Positions 19,216 through 28,445 of a stretch of DNA of 64,000 bases are shown here, in pieces. The stretch spans positions 62,001-126,000 of the forward strand of contig NZ_LYVJ01000003.1 in assembly GCF_001676385.1 (NCBI RefSeq), read 5' to 3'. The stretch's first letter is position 1, and every line of letters starts with the position of its first letter. The translations under genes were made by a program, and so were the position numbers. This DNA is from Stenotrophomonas maltophilia (GTDB lineage: Bacteria; Pseudomonadota; Gammaproteobacteria; Xanthomonadales; Xanthomonadaceae). The notes beneath the pieces are model-generated. The model was not told where the DNA came from. It did no database searches and saw nothing but the letters and a program-made list of their open reading frames with translations.

Positions 19216-20328
19216 TTACAGCACGCCGCGGCGGATCTGGTCGCGCTCGATGCTTTCGAACAACGCGGTGAAATTGCCTTCGCCGAAGCCTTCGTTGCCC
19301 TTGCGCTGGATGATCTCGAAGAAAATCGGACCGATGCAGTTCTGGGTGAAGATCTGCAGCAGCTTGCGCTGATGGGTTTCCGGATCGGCGTCGATCAGGA
19401 TCTTGTTCTTCGCCAGGCGCGCCACGTCCTCGCCGTGGTTCGGCACGCGCTGGTCGATCACCTCGAAGTAGGTGTCCGGCGTGTCGAGGAAGTCCACGCC
19501 CTGCGCGCGCATCGCTTCGACGGTCTCGTAGATGTTCTCGGTGAAGCAGGCGATGTGCTGGATGCCCTCACCCTTGTACGCGTCCAGGTACTCGTTGATC
19601 TGGCTCTTCGGGTCGGACGATTCGTTCAGCGGGATGCGCACGATGCCATCCGGTGCGGTCATCGCCTTGGACACCAGGCCGGTCTTCAGGCCCTTGATGT
19701 CGAAGTAGCGGATCTCGCGGAAGTTGAACAGGCGCTCGTAGTAATCCGACCACTGCTGCATGTTGCCGAAGTACAGGTTGTGGGTCAGGTGGTCGATGAA
19801 GGTCAGGCCGAAGCCCACCGGATGCGGGTCGGCACCGGCAATCGGTTCGTAGTCGCCGTCGTAGATGCTGCCGGCCGCGCCGTAGCGATCGACCAGGTAC
19901 AGCATGCAGTCGCCGATGCCCTTGATCACCGGCGCGCCGACCGCCTTGCTGTCCGGCTTGAAGGCGATGGCTTCGGCGCCGTTGCCCAGCGCCGCCTGGT
20001 AGACCTCCTGGCCGGGCTTCCTGAAGCGGATGGCGAAACCGCAGGCGCACGGACCGTGCTTCTCGGCGAAGTCGGCGGCGAACGAATCGGGGTCTTCATT
20101 GACCAGGAAGTTGACGTCGCCCTGGCGATAGACGGTAATCGGACGCTGCTTGTGCCTGAGCACCGCGCTGAAACCCATCTTCCTGAAGTACGCGTGCAGC
20201 TCCTGGCCACGGCCGGCCGGGGCGGCGAACTCGACGAACTCGAAGCCGTCGATGCCCATCGGGTTCTCGAAGGTGGTGACCTGCATGCCGGGATTGGGAT
20301 GCGAGGCGGTCGGGACTGCGGTATTCAT
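19216..20328 (-). CDS. hppD: 4-hydroxyphenylpyruvate dioxygenase
   Basis: HPPD converts 4-hydroxyphenylpyruvate to homogentisate, feeding HmgA. The 370-residue protein has the two-VOC-domain architecture. It shows NPMGIDGFEFVEFAAP, GDVNFLVNE, HGPCACGFAIR, FGLTFIDHLTHNL (iron-ligand His), GEGIQHIACFTENIYETVEAM (second His) and the C-terminal NCIGPIFFEIIQRKGNEGFGEGNFTALFESIERDQ containing the ligand Glu. The start at 20328 has GGAG in GGAGCC six bases upstream; upstream in-frame sequence is antisense to the MarR gene. It is divergent from that regulator. Confidence 0.97.
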   Translation of the reverse strand: MNTAVPTASHPNPGMQVTTFENPMGIDGFEFVEFAAPAGRGQELHAYFRKMGFSAVLRHKQRPITVYRQGDVNFLVNEDPDSFAADFAEKHGPCACGFAIRFRKPGQEVYQAALGNGAEAIAFKPDSKAVGAPVIKGIGDCMLYLVDRYGAAGSIYDGDYEPIAGADPHPVGFGLTFIDHLTHNLYFGNMQQWSDYYERLFNFREIRYFDIKGLKTGLVSKAMTAPDGIVRIPLNESSDPKSQINEYLDAYKGEGIQHIACFTENIYETVEAMRAQGVDFLDTPDTYFEVIDQRVPNHGEDVARLAKNKILIDADPETHQRKLLQIFTQNCIGPIFFEIIQRKGNEGFGEGNFTALFESIERDQIRRGVL

Positions 20329-20421
20329 GGCGTGGCTCCGAATCGGTACCGCATCGGTACAAACCAGGTGCGGGCAGGTAAGGACCCGGCGAGAATGCAG
20401 GGTCTGGACCCAACACTTATA

Positions 20422-20435
20422 GTTACACTTGAAAC
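20422..20435. promoter_or_regulatory. Candidate MarR operator in the hppD/regulator intergenic region
   Basis: GTTACACTTGAAAC is an imperfect palindrome (GTTnCAnnTGnAAC, 10 of 14 positions symmetric), the size and form bound by MarR dimers. It lies 22 nt upstream of the regulator start and 93 nt upstream of hppD, so it could control both promoters. This is inferred from position and symmetry only. Confidence 0.45.
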
Positions 20436-20457
20436 CACCAGCAAGGTGCACCGCAAC

Positions 20458-20952
20458 ATGAGCCCCGCCGATCCCGCTTCGACCCGCCTGCGTGCCTCGC
20501 ACGTCCTGCTCGACCTGGAACAGTTCCTGCCGTACCGGCTGAGCGTGCTGTCCAACCGGGTGAGCGGCAACATCGCCAAGCTCTACGGTGATCGTTACGG
20601 CCTGGCAATTCCCGAGTGGCGGGTGATCACCATCCTGGCGCTGTACCCGGGTTCTTCGGCCAGCGAGGTCTCCGACCGCACGGCGATGGACAAGGTGGCA
20701 GTCAGCCGCGCCGTGGCCCGCCTGCTGGAGCGGGGTTTCATCAAGCGCGAGACCCACGGTGACGACCGCCGCCGCTCGGTGCTGGCACTCTCGGCCGCCG
20801 GCTTCGAGGTCTACGAGACCATCGCGCCGATGGTGATCGAGATCACCCGCAAGCTGATGTCGGTGCTGAGCGAGGAGGAGGAGCAGCTGCTGGAGAAGCT
20901 GATCCTGCGCCTGGCCGGCGAAGGCCTGGAGCGGATGGGCGAAGGGGTCTGA
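20458..20952 (+). CDS. MarR-family transcriptional regulator
   Basis: The 164-residue winged-helix protein has LPYRLSVLSNRVSGNIAKLYGDRYGLAIPEWRVITILALYPGSSASEVSDRTAMDKVAVSRAVARLLERGFIKRETHGDDRRRSVLALSAAG, a full MarR DNA-binding region with the DxRRxxLxLT-like wing (DDRRRSVLALS). It is divergent from hppD and separated from it by a candidate operator. In several proteobacteria related MarR proteins control homogentisate-pathway genes, so the same role is inferred. It is convergent with the membrane-protein gene across a palindrome. Confidence 0.92.
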   Translation: MSPADPASTRLRASHVLLDLEQFLPYRLSVLSNRVSGNIAKLYGDRYGLAIPEWRVITILALYPGSSASEVSDRTAMDKVAVSRAVARLLERGFIKRETHGDDRRRSVLALSAAGFEVYETIAPMVIEITRKLMSVLSEEEEQLLEKLILRLAGEGLERMGEGV

Positions 20953-20956
20953 CAAG

Positions 20957-21034
20957 AAAAAGGGGACGGAGGGGATTAAGCCGTAATCAGCACTCATGTG
21001 CTTGATGCGACTTAATCCCCTCCGTCCCCTTTTT
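20957..21034. repeat. Second copy of the GGGGACGGAGGGGATTAAG palindrome (24-bp arms)
   Basis: Arms at 20957-20980 and 21011-21034 are exact reverse complements flanking a 30-nt loop, bounded by A5/T5 tracts. It shares its arm core with 17733-17808, and here too lies between convergent stop codons. Confidence 0.9.
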
Positions 21035-22171
21035 TCAGCTCAGATGCTTGCGCCGCGCGTGGATCCACGGCACCGCCAGCGCGGCGATGGCGCCCCCGGC
21101 GAAGCCGAGCGAGGCAGCGACCGTGGCCGCTTCCACGGCCCCCGGCAGCGCCAGCGCCGCGGCCACCAGCAGCAGCGACGGCAGGCCGACGAAGGTGCCG
21201 AGGAAGAAGTGCCAGCGTGGCGACCAGGTATTGAGCTGCAGCAGGCTCACCGGCTGCCAGGCTTCAGACGCAGCGTCCTCGGCGATCTTCGCCACCGCCT
21301 TGGCCAGGTCCACTTCCGGCAGCGCGCGGCCCAGGCGTGCGGCGGAGAGCAGTTCGGCCACGGCCTCCACCGCTGGAAAGCTGGCCGGCCACGCCACCGG
21401 TGCCGGCACGCCGTAGGCGGTCAGCACCGGCACGCTCAGCCACGGCGCCACCAGCGGGCGCATGCGGCGGCGGCCATGCACGCACCAGATCTGCGGCTGG
21501 CCGTGCGCAGTGACGCTGTACAGCGCCAGTTCGTTGGCCGGTGGATAGCCCAGCATGGTCACCCGCGCCGCCAGGCTGTCCTGTCCCATCGCGCGCAGGA
21601 AGCCGGGGCGGCTGCGCCCCTCCTGCATCCACGCCAGGCCCAGCGCGCCCACCAGGTACGCCTCGGCAGCATCCTTGCTGCCAGCCGTGGCGCGCTCGTC
21701 ACTGGCCAGGTACCAGGCCAGCGATTTCGGCTCGGCGACATCGTCCAGGCCCCAGCGGCTGTCGTCTCCCAGCACGTGGCGCACCGGCAGCCGCGCCGGG
21801 GCAGTCTCGCCACGTTCGCCTGTCTGCAGGAACGGCAGCACGCCCTGGATGAAGGTGGACAGTTCGATCGCGCGCACGCCATGGCCCTGCCACTCGGGCG
21901 GCAGCAGCCCCGCCAGCTGGCCCTCGGCGGCCAATCCATCGAGCCGCGACTTCTGCTCGACCAGCTTCTGCACGGCCCCCTTCAGCATCACGTTGTCGGG
22001 CAACGCGATCTGCGGCAGGCGGTGGCGCGGCGGTGCCAGCTCAACGGTGGCCTCGCCGGTACCGGCATCGTCCAGCAGGGCCTCCGGCGGCGGCAGGGTC
22101 ACGCCCTCGCCTGCCCCGCCCCCGGCCAGGTCGCTGGCGGGTTCAGGTCGTTCGGCGTGGTCGCTGTGCAT
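21035..22171 (-). CDS. Hypothetical protein with C-terminal membrane hairpin
   Basis: This 378-residue protein has no recognised family. A Pro/Glu-rich N-terminus is followed by a mainly soluble region (about residues 60-300) and two adjacent C-terminal hydrophobic segments (FFLGTFVGLPSLLLVAAALALPG and VAASLGFAGGAIAALAVPW). The ATG at 22171 has GGAA six bases upstream. An in-frame extension to 22423 would encode tandem GADRWPPTPV units that come from the REP array and is rejected. Function unknown. Confidence 0.7.
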   Translation of the reverse strand: MHSDHAERPEPASDLAGGGAGEGVTLPPPEALLDDAGTGEATVELAPPRHRLPQIALPDNVMLKGAVQKLVEQKSRLDGLAAEGQLAGLLPPEWQGHGVRAIELSTFIQGVLPFLQTGERGETAPARLPVRHVLGDDSRWGLDDVAEPKSLAWYLASDERATAGSKDAAEAYLVGALGLAWMQEGRSRPGFLRAMGQDSLAARVTMLGYPPANELALYSVTAHGQPQIWCVHGRRRMRPLVAPWLSVPVLTAYGVPAPVAWPASFPAVEAVAELLSAARLGRALPEVDLAKAVAKIAEDAASEAWQPVSLLQLNTWSPRWHFFLGTFVGLPSLLLVAAALALPGAVEAATVAASLGFAGGAIAALAVPWIHARRKHLS

Positions 22172-22281
22172 GGGCGTTCCGGTAGGTTGCATCGACGGGG
22201 TGTCGACTGAGGTCCTTGCCGGTAACGGCGTACATGCAGTGAAGTTGAGACGCCGATTCGAAGAGTGTGACGGCGCGCGCA

Positions 22282-22431
22282 GTAGATTCGCGCGGGCGTG
22301 GATGCACTTCTGTGCCGACCAACGGTCGGCACCCACCGGGGTTGGCGGCCAACGGTCGGCACCCACCGGGGTTGGCGGCCAGCGGTCGGCACCCTCCAGA
22401 GCATGCCGGCCAGCGGCCGGCACTCCCCTAC
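22282..22431. repeat. Tandem REP array with a 30-bp period
   Basis: A GTAG head at 22282 (ATTCGCG...) is followed by GTGCCGACC/GGTCGGCAC palindromes. The unit CCAACGGTCGGCACCCACCG repeats with a 30-bp period at 22319 and 22349 and, with changes, at 22379. The array ends in an inverted GCCGGCCGCTGGCCGGC element whose CTAC (22428-22431) contains the stop codon of the thioredoxin-like gene. Confidence 0.85.
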
Positions 22432-23033
22432 TCCGGTTTGTCCGGTGCCCATTGCTTGAGGAAGGCGCTCACCCGTGCCGGCTGGAAGGCTTCGCCCTTG
22501 CGCAGTTCGCCGGTCGCCTGCGACACCAGCAGGCTGCCATCGGCGTCGAGCACCAGAAGACGCGGGTAATCGCGCTCCATCACCGGGAACTGTGCAAGGA
22601 AGGCGGTGTTGGGTTGCTCATCGCTGGCGTTGACCTTCATCCACACGTAGTGGGCATCGCGGAAGCGGCGCAGGTCGCCGTTGCCTTCCACGGTTTCGTC
22701 CAGCGCCCTGCAGCGATCGCAGGCCGCGTTGCCGACCTCGAGCAGGATGCGCTTCTTGCCCCGCTGGGCTTCCACCTTGGCAGTGGCCAGGTCATCGGCC
22801 GGGTTGCGGGCCGGGTCGAACTGCGCGCCGAGCCCGGCGATGGCGGCGATGTCGGCCGCCACCGGGGTGTTGCCCGAGGCCACCGGTTCGCTGGGATCAG
22901 CGACCGGTGGCTCGGTGGGCCGGGTATCCAGGGGCTGCGTGGGCTCGGCGGTGTCAGCCGGTGGCGGTTGGGAACAGGCACCGATCAGCGCCGCACAGAC
23001 CACCACCACTGCACCACCGAGCTTGCTACGCAT
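22428..23033 (-). CDS. Thioredoxin-fold lipoprotein
   Basis: The 201-residue exported lipoprotein (signal MRSKLGGAVVVVCAALIGAC, lipobox LIGAC) has a Pro/Thr-rich linker and then a thioredoxin-like domain. Its active-site region reads RILLEVGNAACDRCRALDETV, with CDRC in place of CxxC of classical thioredoxins, followed by VWMKVNAS and YPRLLVLDADGSLLVSQATGEL. This resembles the thioredoxin_7/DUF255-like periplasmic redox proteins. A role in periplasmic thiol chemistry is inferred. The TAG stop lies in the GTAG of a REP element. Confidence 0.82.
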   Translation of the reverse strand: MRSKLGGAVVVVCAALIGACSQPPPADTAEPTQPLDTRPTEPPVADPSEPVASGNTPVAADIAAIAGLGAQFDPARNPADDLATAKVEAQRGKKRILLEVGNAACDRCRALDETVEGNGDLRRFRDAHYVWMKVNASDEQPNTAFLAQFPVMERDYPRLLVLDADGSLLVSQATGELRKGEAFQPARVSAFLKQWAPDKPE

Positions 23034-23052
23034 GCCTTCTACCCTCTCATCA

Positions 23053-24552
<1,500 letters not shown>

Positions 24553-24733
24553 GCGGATTTCCTGGTTCGGTGGATGACGAAGCACATCCAATGTGCAGTG
24601 AAGCAACGCGCGAGGATCACCGACTTGTGGCGTTCACGTCAAATACACGCCGTTTGAGGCAGGTGCCGGCCTGCTCGCTGAACTTGCATCTGAAACGATC
24701 CAGCCCGCGGCCGGGAATGAAGCTGAATGGGGG

Positions 24734-25609
24734 TCAATCCCGCGCGGCCGGGGGTGCGGCCTGCAGGCTGGTGCGTACCTGGAACAGCTCGGGGAAGAAG
24801 GTCAGCTCCAACGCCTGGCGCAGGAAGCCGACGCCGGACGAGCCGCCGGTACCGCGCTTGAACCCGATCACCCGCATCACCGTGCGCATGTGCCGGAAGC
24901 GCCACAGCTGGAAGGCGGTCTCGAGATCGACCAGGTCCTCGCACAGCGCGTACTCCCGCCAGTAACGGTCGGTGTCCTGGTAGATGCGTTCGAAGACCGG
25001 CTGCAGTGCGTCGTCCGCCACATGCGGCTGGGTCCAGTCATGGGCCTCGTAGACCGCCGGGACGGCATGGCCGAAACGGGCCAGGTACTTCAGGAACTCC
25101 TCGTACAGGCTCGGCGCCTCCAGCACGGTGCGCAGCTGCGCCTGCCCGGCCGGGTCGTGCTCGAACACCTGCAGCATCTGCGCGTTCTTGTTGCCCAGCA
25201 GGAACTCGATGTAGCGGTACTGCAGCGACTGGAAGCCCGAGGAAGGGCCGAGCACGTCGCGGAAGCCCATGTACTCGGACGGGGTGAGCGTTTCCAGCAC
25301 CGACCACTGCTCGGTCAGCTGGCGCAGCACCTGCTTGCTGCGCGCCAGCACCTTGCGGCACTGCCACACTTCATCGCGCTGCAGGAAGCCGATCGCGGCA
25401 CGCAGTTCGTGGCCGAGCAGCTTCAGCCACAGCTCCGAGGTCTGGTGCTGGATGATGAAAAGCATCTCGTCGTGGTGCGGCGGGTTGGACAGCGGCTGCT
25501 GCGCGCTGAGCAGCTGGTCCAGCCGCAGGTAGCCACCGTAGGTCAGCCGGCCCTGCAGGTCGGTGTGGATGCCGGCTTCGAGATCGCGTTGGTTGTTGTC
25601 GACGGACAT
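24734..25609 (-). CDS. kynA: Tryptophan 2,3-dioxygenase
   Basis: KynA opens the indole ring of tryptophan to N-formylkynurenine using haem. The 291-residue protein starts at 25609 ([20 protein letters not shown]). It shows [19 protein letters not shown], the substrate-binding [25 protein letters not shown] (haem-ligand-bearing region), [35 protein letters not shown] and [32 protein letters not shown]. It is divergent from the E1alpha gene. Downstream kynurenine genes are not in the window. Confidence 0.96.
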   Translation of the reverse strand: MSVDNNQRDLEAGIHTDLQGRLTYGGYLRLDQLLSAQQPLSNPPHHDEMLFIIQHQTSELWLKLLGHELRAAIGFLQRDEVWQCRKVLARSKQVLRQLTEQWSVLETLTPSEYMGFRDVLGPSSGFQSLQYRYIEFLLGNKNAQMLQVFEHDPAGQAQLRTVLEAPSLYEEFLKYLARFGHAVPAVYEAHDWTQPHVADDALQPVFERIYQDTDRYWREYALCEDLVDLETAFQLWRFRHMRTVMRVIGFKRGTGGSSGVGFLRQALELTFFPELFQVRTSLQAAPPAARD

Positions 25610-25770
25610 GGAGTGGACCGGAACAGGGGCGGCAAGGGTAACGCGTTGCCGCCGCGCTGGCAGCCGTCCGGGGACGATACCCGGGTGTGCGGCCGGGCCG
25701 TGGAGCATCGGCCGATTCCCGGCCTGCGCGTGGAACCCTCCGGGGCGTTGTACTGGCGGTCAGCCAGAGG

Positions 25771-25805
25771 CGTATTCTGATGCTTTGCAGCAACGACTGA
25801 ATACG
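25771..25805. promoter_or_regulatory. Inverted repeat CGTATTC-N21-GAATACG between kynA and the E1alpha gene
   Basis: Perfect 7-bp half-sites at 25771-25777 and 25799-25805 are centred 28 bp apart in the 338-bp divergent intergenic region. They may be operator half-sites for either gene or a stem in an untranslated leader. No matching regulator is identified. Confidence 0.3.
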
Positions 25806-25947
25806 TTGTTGTTATTGGCCCCCCACCCGCCGGCAGGGGTAAAAAGGGGAATCGGCGTGTTGCGGCGCAGGAAGGCTATTCCGTACGCGTTCCTTAACAT
25901 GGCGATTCATATCATTTGTAACTTCTCTGTCGAAGGTGCAGTACGCA

Positions 25948-27030
25948 ATGACGGTTGCCGCCGAATTCAAGATCGAATACCTGCAGTACCTGGACGCGGA
26001 CGGCAAGCTCGTCCGCGATGACCTGCCCGCCTCGCTGCGCGATCCCAAGGTCCTGGTACCGCTGTTCAAGCAGATGCTGTACGTACGCACGTTCGACAGC
26101 AAATCCATCGCGCTGCAGCGCACCGGCAAGCTCGGCACCTATGCCGCCTGCCTGGGCCACGAGGCTGCGCACGTGGGCATCGGCGCGGCAATGCGCGAGG
26201 GTGACGTGTTCGCTCCGAGCTACCGCGAATACGGCGCCATGTTCATGCGCGGGGTGCGCCCGTACGATGTGCTGATGTACTGGGGCGGCGACGAGCGCGG
26301 CAACGACTTCACCGGCAACGCGGTGAAGGACTTCCCGTTCTGCGTGCCGATCTCCACCCAGTGCCTGCATGCGGCCGGCGCTGCTCTGAAGTTCAAGCTC
26401 AACAACGAACAGCAGATCGCGGTGGCGGTGTGCGGCGATGGCGGCAGCTCCAAGACCGACTTCTACGCCGCCCTCAATTCCGCCGGTGCCTACAAGCTCC
26501 CGCTGATCCTGTGCATCGTCAACAACGGCTGGGCCATCTCGGTGCCGCGCTCGGCGCAGACCGGTGCTGAAACCCTGGCCCAGAAGGGCCTGGCCGGGGG
26601 CCTGCATTGCCTGCAGGTGGACGGCAACGACCTGATCGCGGTGCTGGCCGCGATGGAACAGGCCCGCGAACGCGGCCTGGCCGGCGAAGGCGGCACCGTG
26701 CTGGAACTGATGACCTATCGCCTGTCCGACCACACCACCGCCGACGACGCGCGCCGCTACCGCGACGACGCCGAGGTGAAGGACGCCTGGACCCGTGAGC
26801 CGATGCTGCGCCTGCGCAAGTACCTCACCGCCCAGGGCGTGTGGAGCGAAGAAGAAGAAAAGGCCTGGGTGGAGCAGTGCGCCGCCAGGGTCGACGAGGA
26901 AGTGAACCAGTACCTCAACACCCCGGTGCAGCCGGTCGAGGCGATGTTCGACTACCTGTATGCCGATCCGCCGCCGGATCTGCTGGCCCAGCGCGCGGCT
27001 GCCATTGCCCTGGAGCAGCGCCATGGATGA
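25948..27030 (+). CDS. 2-oxoacid dehydrogenase E1 component, alpha subunit
   Basis: This is the alpha subunit of a heterodimeric thiamine-diphosphate E1 (branched-chain 2-oxoacid or pyruvate dehydrogenase type), which decarboxylates the 2-oxoacid. The TPP motif reads AVCGDGGSSKTDFYAALNSAGAYKLPLILCIVNNGWAISVPRS (GDG near residue 170, closing NN near 196). Other landmarks are RTGKLGTYAACLGHEAAHVG, PSYREYGAMFMRGV and the loop YRLSDHTTADDARRYRDD. The ATG at 25948 follows GAAGG by 11 bases; a GTG at 25936 is possible. The BCKDH-like ADP loop and lack of aceE features favour branched-chain substrates, without proof. Confidence 0.9.
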   Translation: MTVAAEFKIEYLQYLDADGKLVRDDLPASLRDPKVLVPLFKQMLYVRTFDSKSIALQRTGKLGTYAACLGHEAAHVGIGAAMREGDVFAPSYREYGAMFMRGVRPYDVLMYWGGDERGNDFTGNAVKDFPFCVPISTQCLHAAGAALKFKLNNEQQIAVAVCGDGGSSKTDFYAALNSAGAYKLPLILCIVNNGWAISVPRSAQTGAETLAQKGLAGGLHCLQVDGNDLIAVLAAMEQARERGLAGEGGTVLELMTYRLSDHTTADDARRYRDDAEVKDAWTREPMLRLRKYLTAQGVWSEEEEKAWVEQCAARVDEEVNQYLNTPVQPVEAMFDYLYADPPPDLLAQRAAAIALEQRHG

Positions 27031-28090
27031 CATCAAGACGGGCGCTTCCGCTTCCCAGGCCAATGCCGCCGACAGTGCTGCTGTCGCCGGTGGAGACATC
27101 GCAATGACCGCTACCCCCATCACCCTGATCGAAGCCATCACCCAGGCGCTGGCCTGGGAGCTGGAACACGACCCGTCGGTGCTGGTGCTGGGCGAGGACG
27201 TGGGCGTCAACGGCGGCGTGTTCCGCGCCACCGCCGGCCTGCAGCAGCGCTTCGGTTCGCAGCGCATCCTCGACACCCCGCTGGATGAAACCACCATCGC
27301 CGGCCTCACCGTCGGCCTGGCCGCGCAGGGCATGAAGCCGGTGGCCGAAGCCCAGTTCGACGGCTTCGTCTACCCGATGGTCGACCACATCATCTGCCAC
27401 GCCGCGCGCCTGCGTACCCGTACCCGTGGCCGCATGCACTGCCCGATGGTGCTGCGCGTGCCGTGGGGCGGTGGCATCCGCGCGCCGGAGCACCACAGCG
27501 AAGCCAACGAATCGATCTTCACCAACGTGCCGGGGCTGCGCGTGGTGCTGCCGTCCAGCCCGCAGCGTGCCTACGGCCTGCTGCTGGCCGCCATGCGCGA
27601 TCCCGATCCGGTGATCTACATGGAGCCCAAGCGCATCTACCGCCAGTACAAGGAAGTGGTCGTCAACGATGGCGAGGCACTGCCGCTGGACGTGTGCTTC
27701 GTGCTGCGCGACGGCACCGACGTGACCCTGGTGGCCTGGGGTGCGCAGGTGAAGGAAGCGCTGGAAGCGGCCGACAAGCTGGCCGGCGAAGGCATCAGTG
27801 CCGAGGTCATCGACGTCGCCACGTTGCGTCCGCTGGACTTTGCCACCATCGCCGAGTCGGTGTCCAAGACCGGCCGCTGCGTGATCGTGCAGGAGGCCCC
27901 GAAGACCGCGGGCTTCGGCGCCGAGATCGCCGCGCGCCTGGCCGAGGAGTCGATGTACGACCTGCTGGCCCCGGTCGAGCGCGTGACCGGCTACGACACC
28001 CACATTCCGCTGTTCCGCCTGGAGATGAAGTACCTGCCGAGCGTTGAGCGGATCGTGACCGCGGCCAAGCGCGCGGTGGCGGCGGGCTGA
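27023..28090 (+). CDS. 2-oxoacid dehydrogenase E1 component, beta subunit
   Basis: This beta subunit completes the E1 active site. Signatures are TLIEAITQALAWELEHDPSVLVLGEDVG, LDETTIAGLTVGLAAQGMKPVAEAQFDGFVYPMVDHIICHAAR, MVLRVPWGGGIRAPEHHSEANESIFTNVPGLRVVLPSSPQ and DPVIYMEPKRIYR. The start at 27023 overlaps the E1alpha stop (GGAG upstream) and gives 355 residues. An ATG at 27104 with GGTGGAG upstream would give 328 residues, closer to the family norm, so the first 27 residues are uncertain. The stop is followed one base later by the SH3-protein start. Confidence 0.91.
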   Translation: MDDIKTGASASQANAADSAAVAGGDIAMTATPITLIEAITQALAWELEHDPSVLVLGEDVGVNGGVFRATAGLQQRFGSQRILDTPLDETTIAGLTVGLAAQGMKPVAEAQFDGFVYPMVDHIICHAARLRTRTRGRMHCPMVLRVPWGGGIRAPEHHSEANESIFTNVPGLRVVLPSSPQRAYGLLLAAMRDPDPVIYMEPKRIYRQYKEVVVNDGEALPLDVCFVLRDGTDVTLVAWGAQVKEALEAADKLAGEGISAEVIDVATLRPLDFATIAESVSKTGRCVIVQEAPKTAGFGAEIAARLAEESMYDLLAPVERVTGYDTHIPLFRLEMKYLPSVERIVTAAKRAVAAG

Positions 28091-28091
28091 C

Positions 28092-28445
28092 ATGCGGGCC
28101 CGCCTGCTGGCGGCTTACCGCAGCCAATATCCCAACCCGCTCCGGTTCCGTGCCGGCCAGATCGTCGAAGTCGGTGTACGTGACGAGGAATGGCCGGCCT
28201 TTGCCTGGGTACGCACCAACGATGGCCGCGCTGGATGGGCGCCCATCGCCTGGCTGCAGCTGCTGGACGAGGGTCGCGCCGAAGCGCTGCGCGACTACGA
28301 CGCCCGCGAGCTGGATGTGGAAAGCGGTGAGATGGTGAAGCTGCATCACGAACACGGCGGATGGTGGTGGTCCGAGCGCGCCAATGGCGCGACGGGTTGG
28401 CTGCCGGCCCGCGAACTGGAACTGCTGGAAGAGAACTGCAAATGA
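28092..28445 (+). CDS. Small double SH3-like protein between E1 and E2 genes
   Basis: The 117-residue acidic protein consists of two SH3-like barrels: residues 1-58 (MRARLLAAYRSQYPNPLRFRAGQIVEVGVRDEEWPAFAWVRTNDGRAGWAPIAWLQ) and 62-113 (RAEALRDYDARELDVESGEMVKLHHEHGGWWWSERANGATGWLPARELELL). Both carry the ALYDY-like, WWxxR and GWxPxxxL features of SH3 folds. It begins 1 nt after the E1beta stop and overlaps the E2 start (ATGA), so it is coupled to the complex. It may scaffold or regulate E1/E2 assembly; that role is inference. Confidence 0.82.
   Translation: MRARLLAAYRSQYPNPLRFRAGQIVEVGVRDEEWPAFAWVRTNDGRAGWAPIAWLQLLDEGRAEALRDYDARELDVESGEMVKLHHEHGGWWWSERANGATGWLPARELELLEENCK

Noticed and set aside
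21035..22423. N-terminal extension of the membrane protein to 22423
   Set aside because: The extra residues are a translation of the tandem REP array; the ATG at 22171 has a ribosome-binding site.
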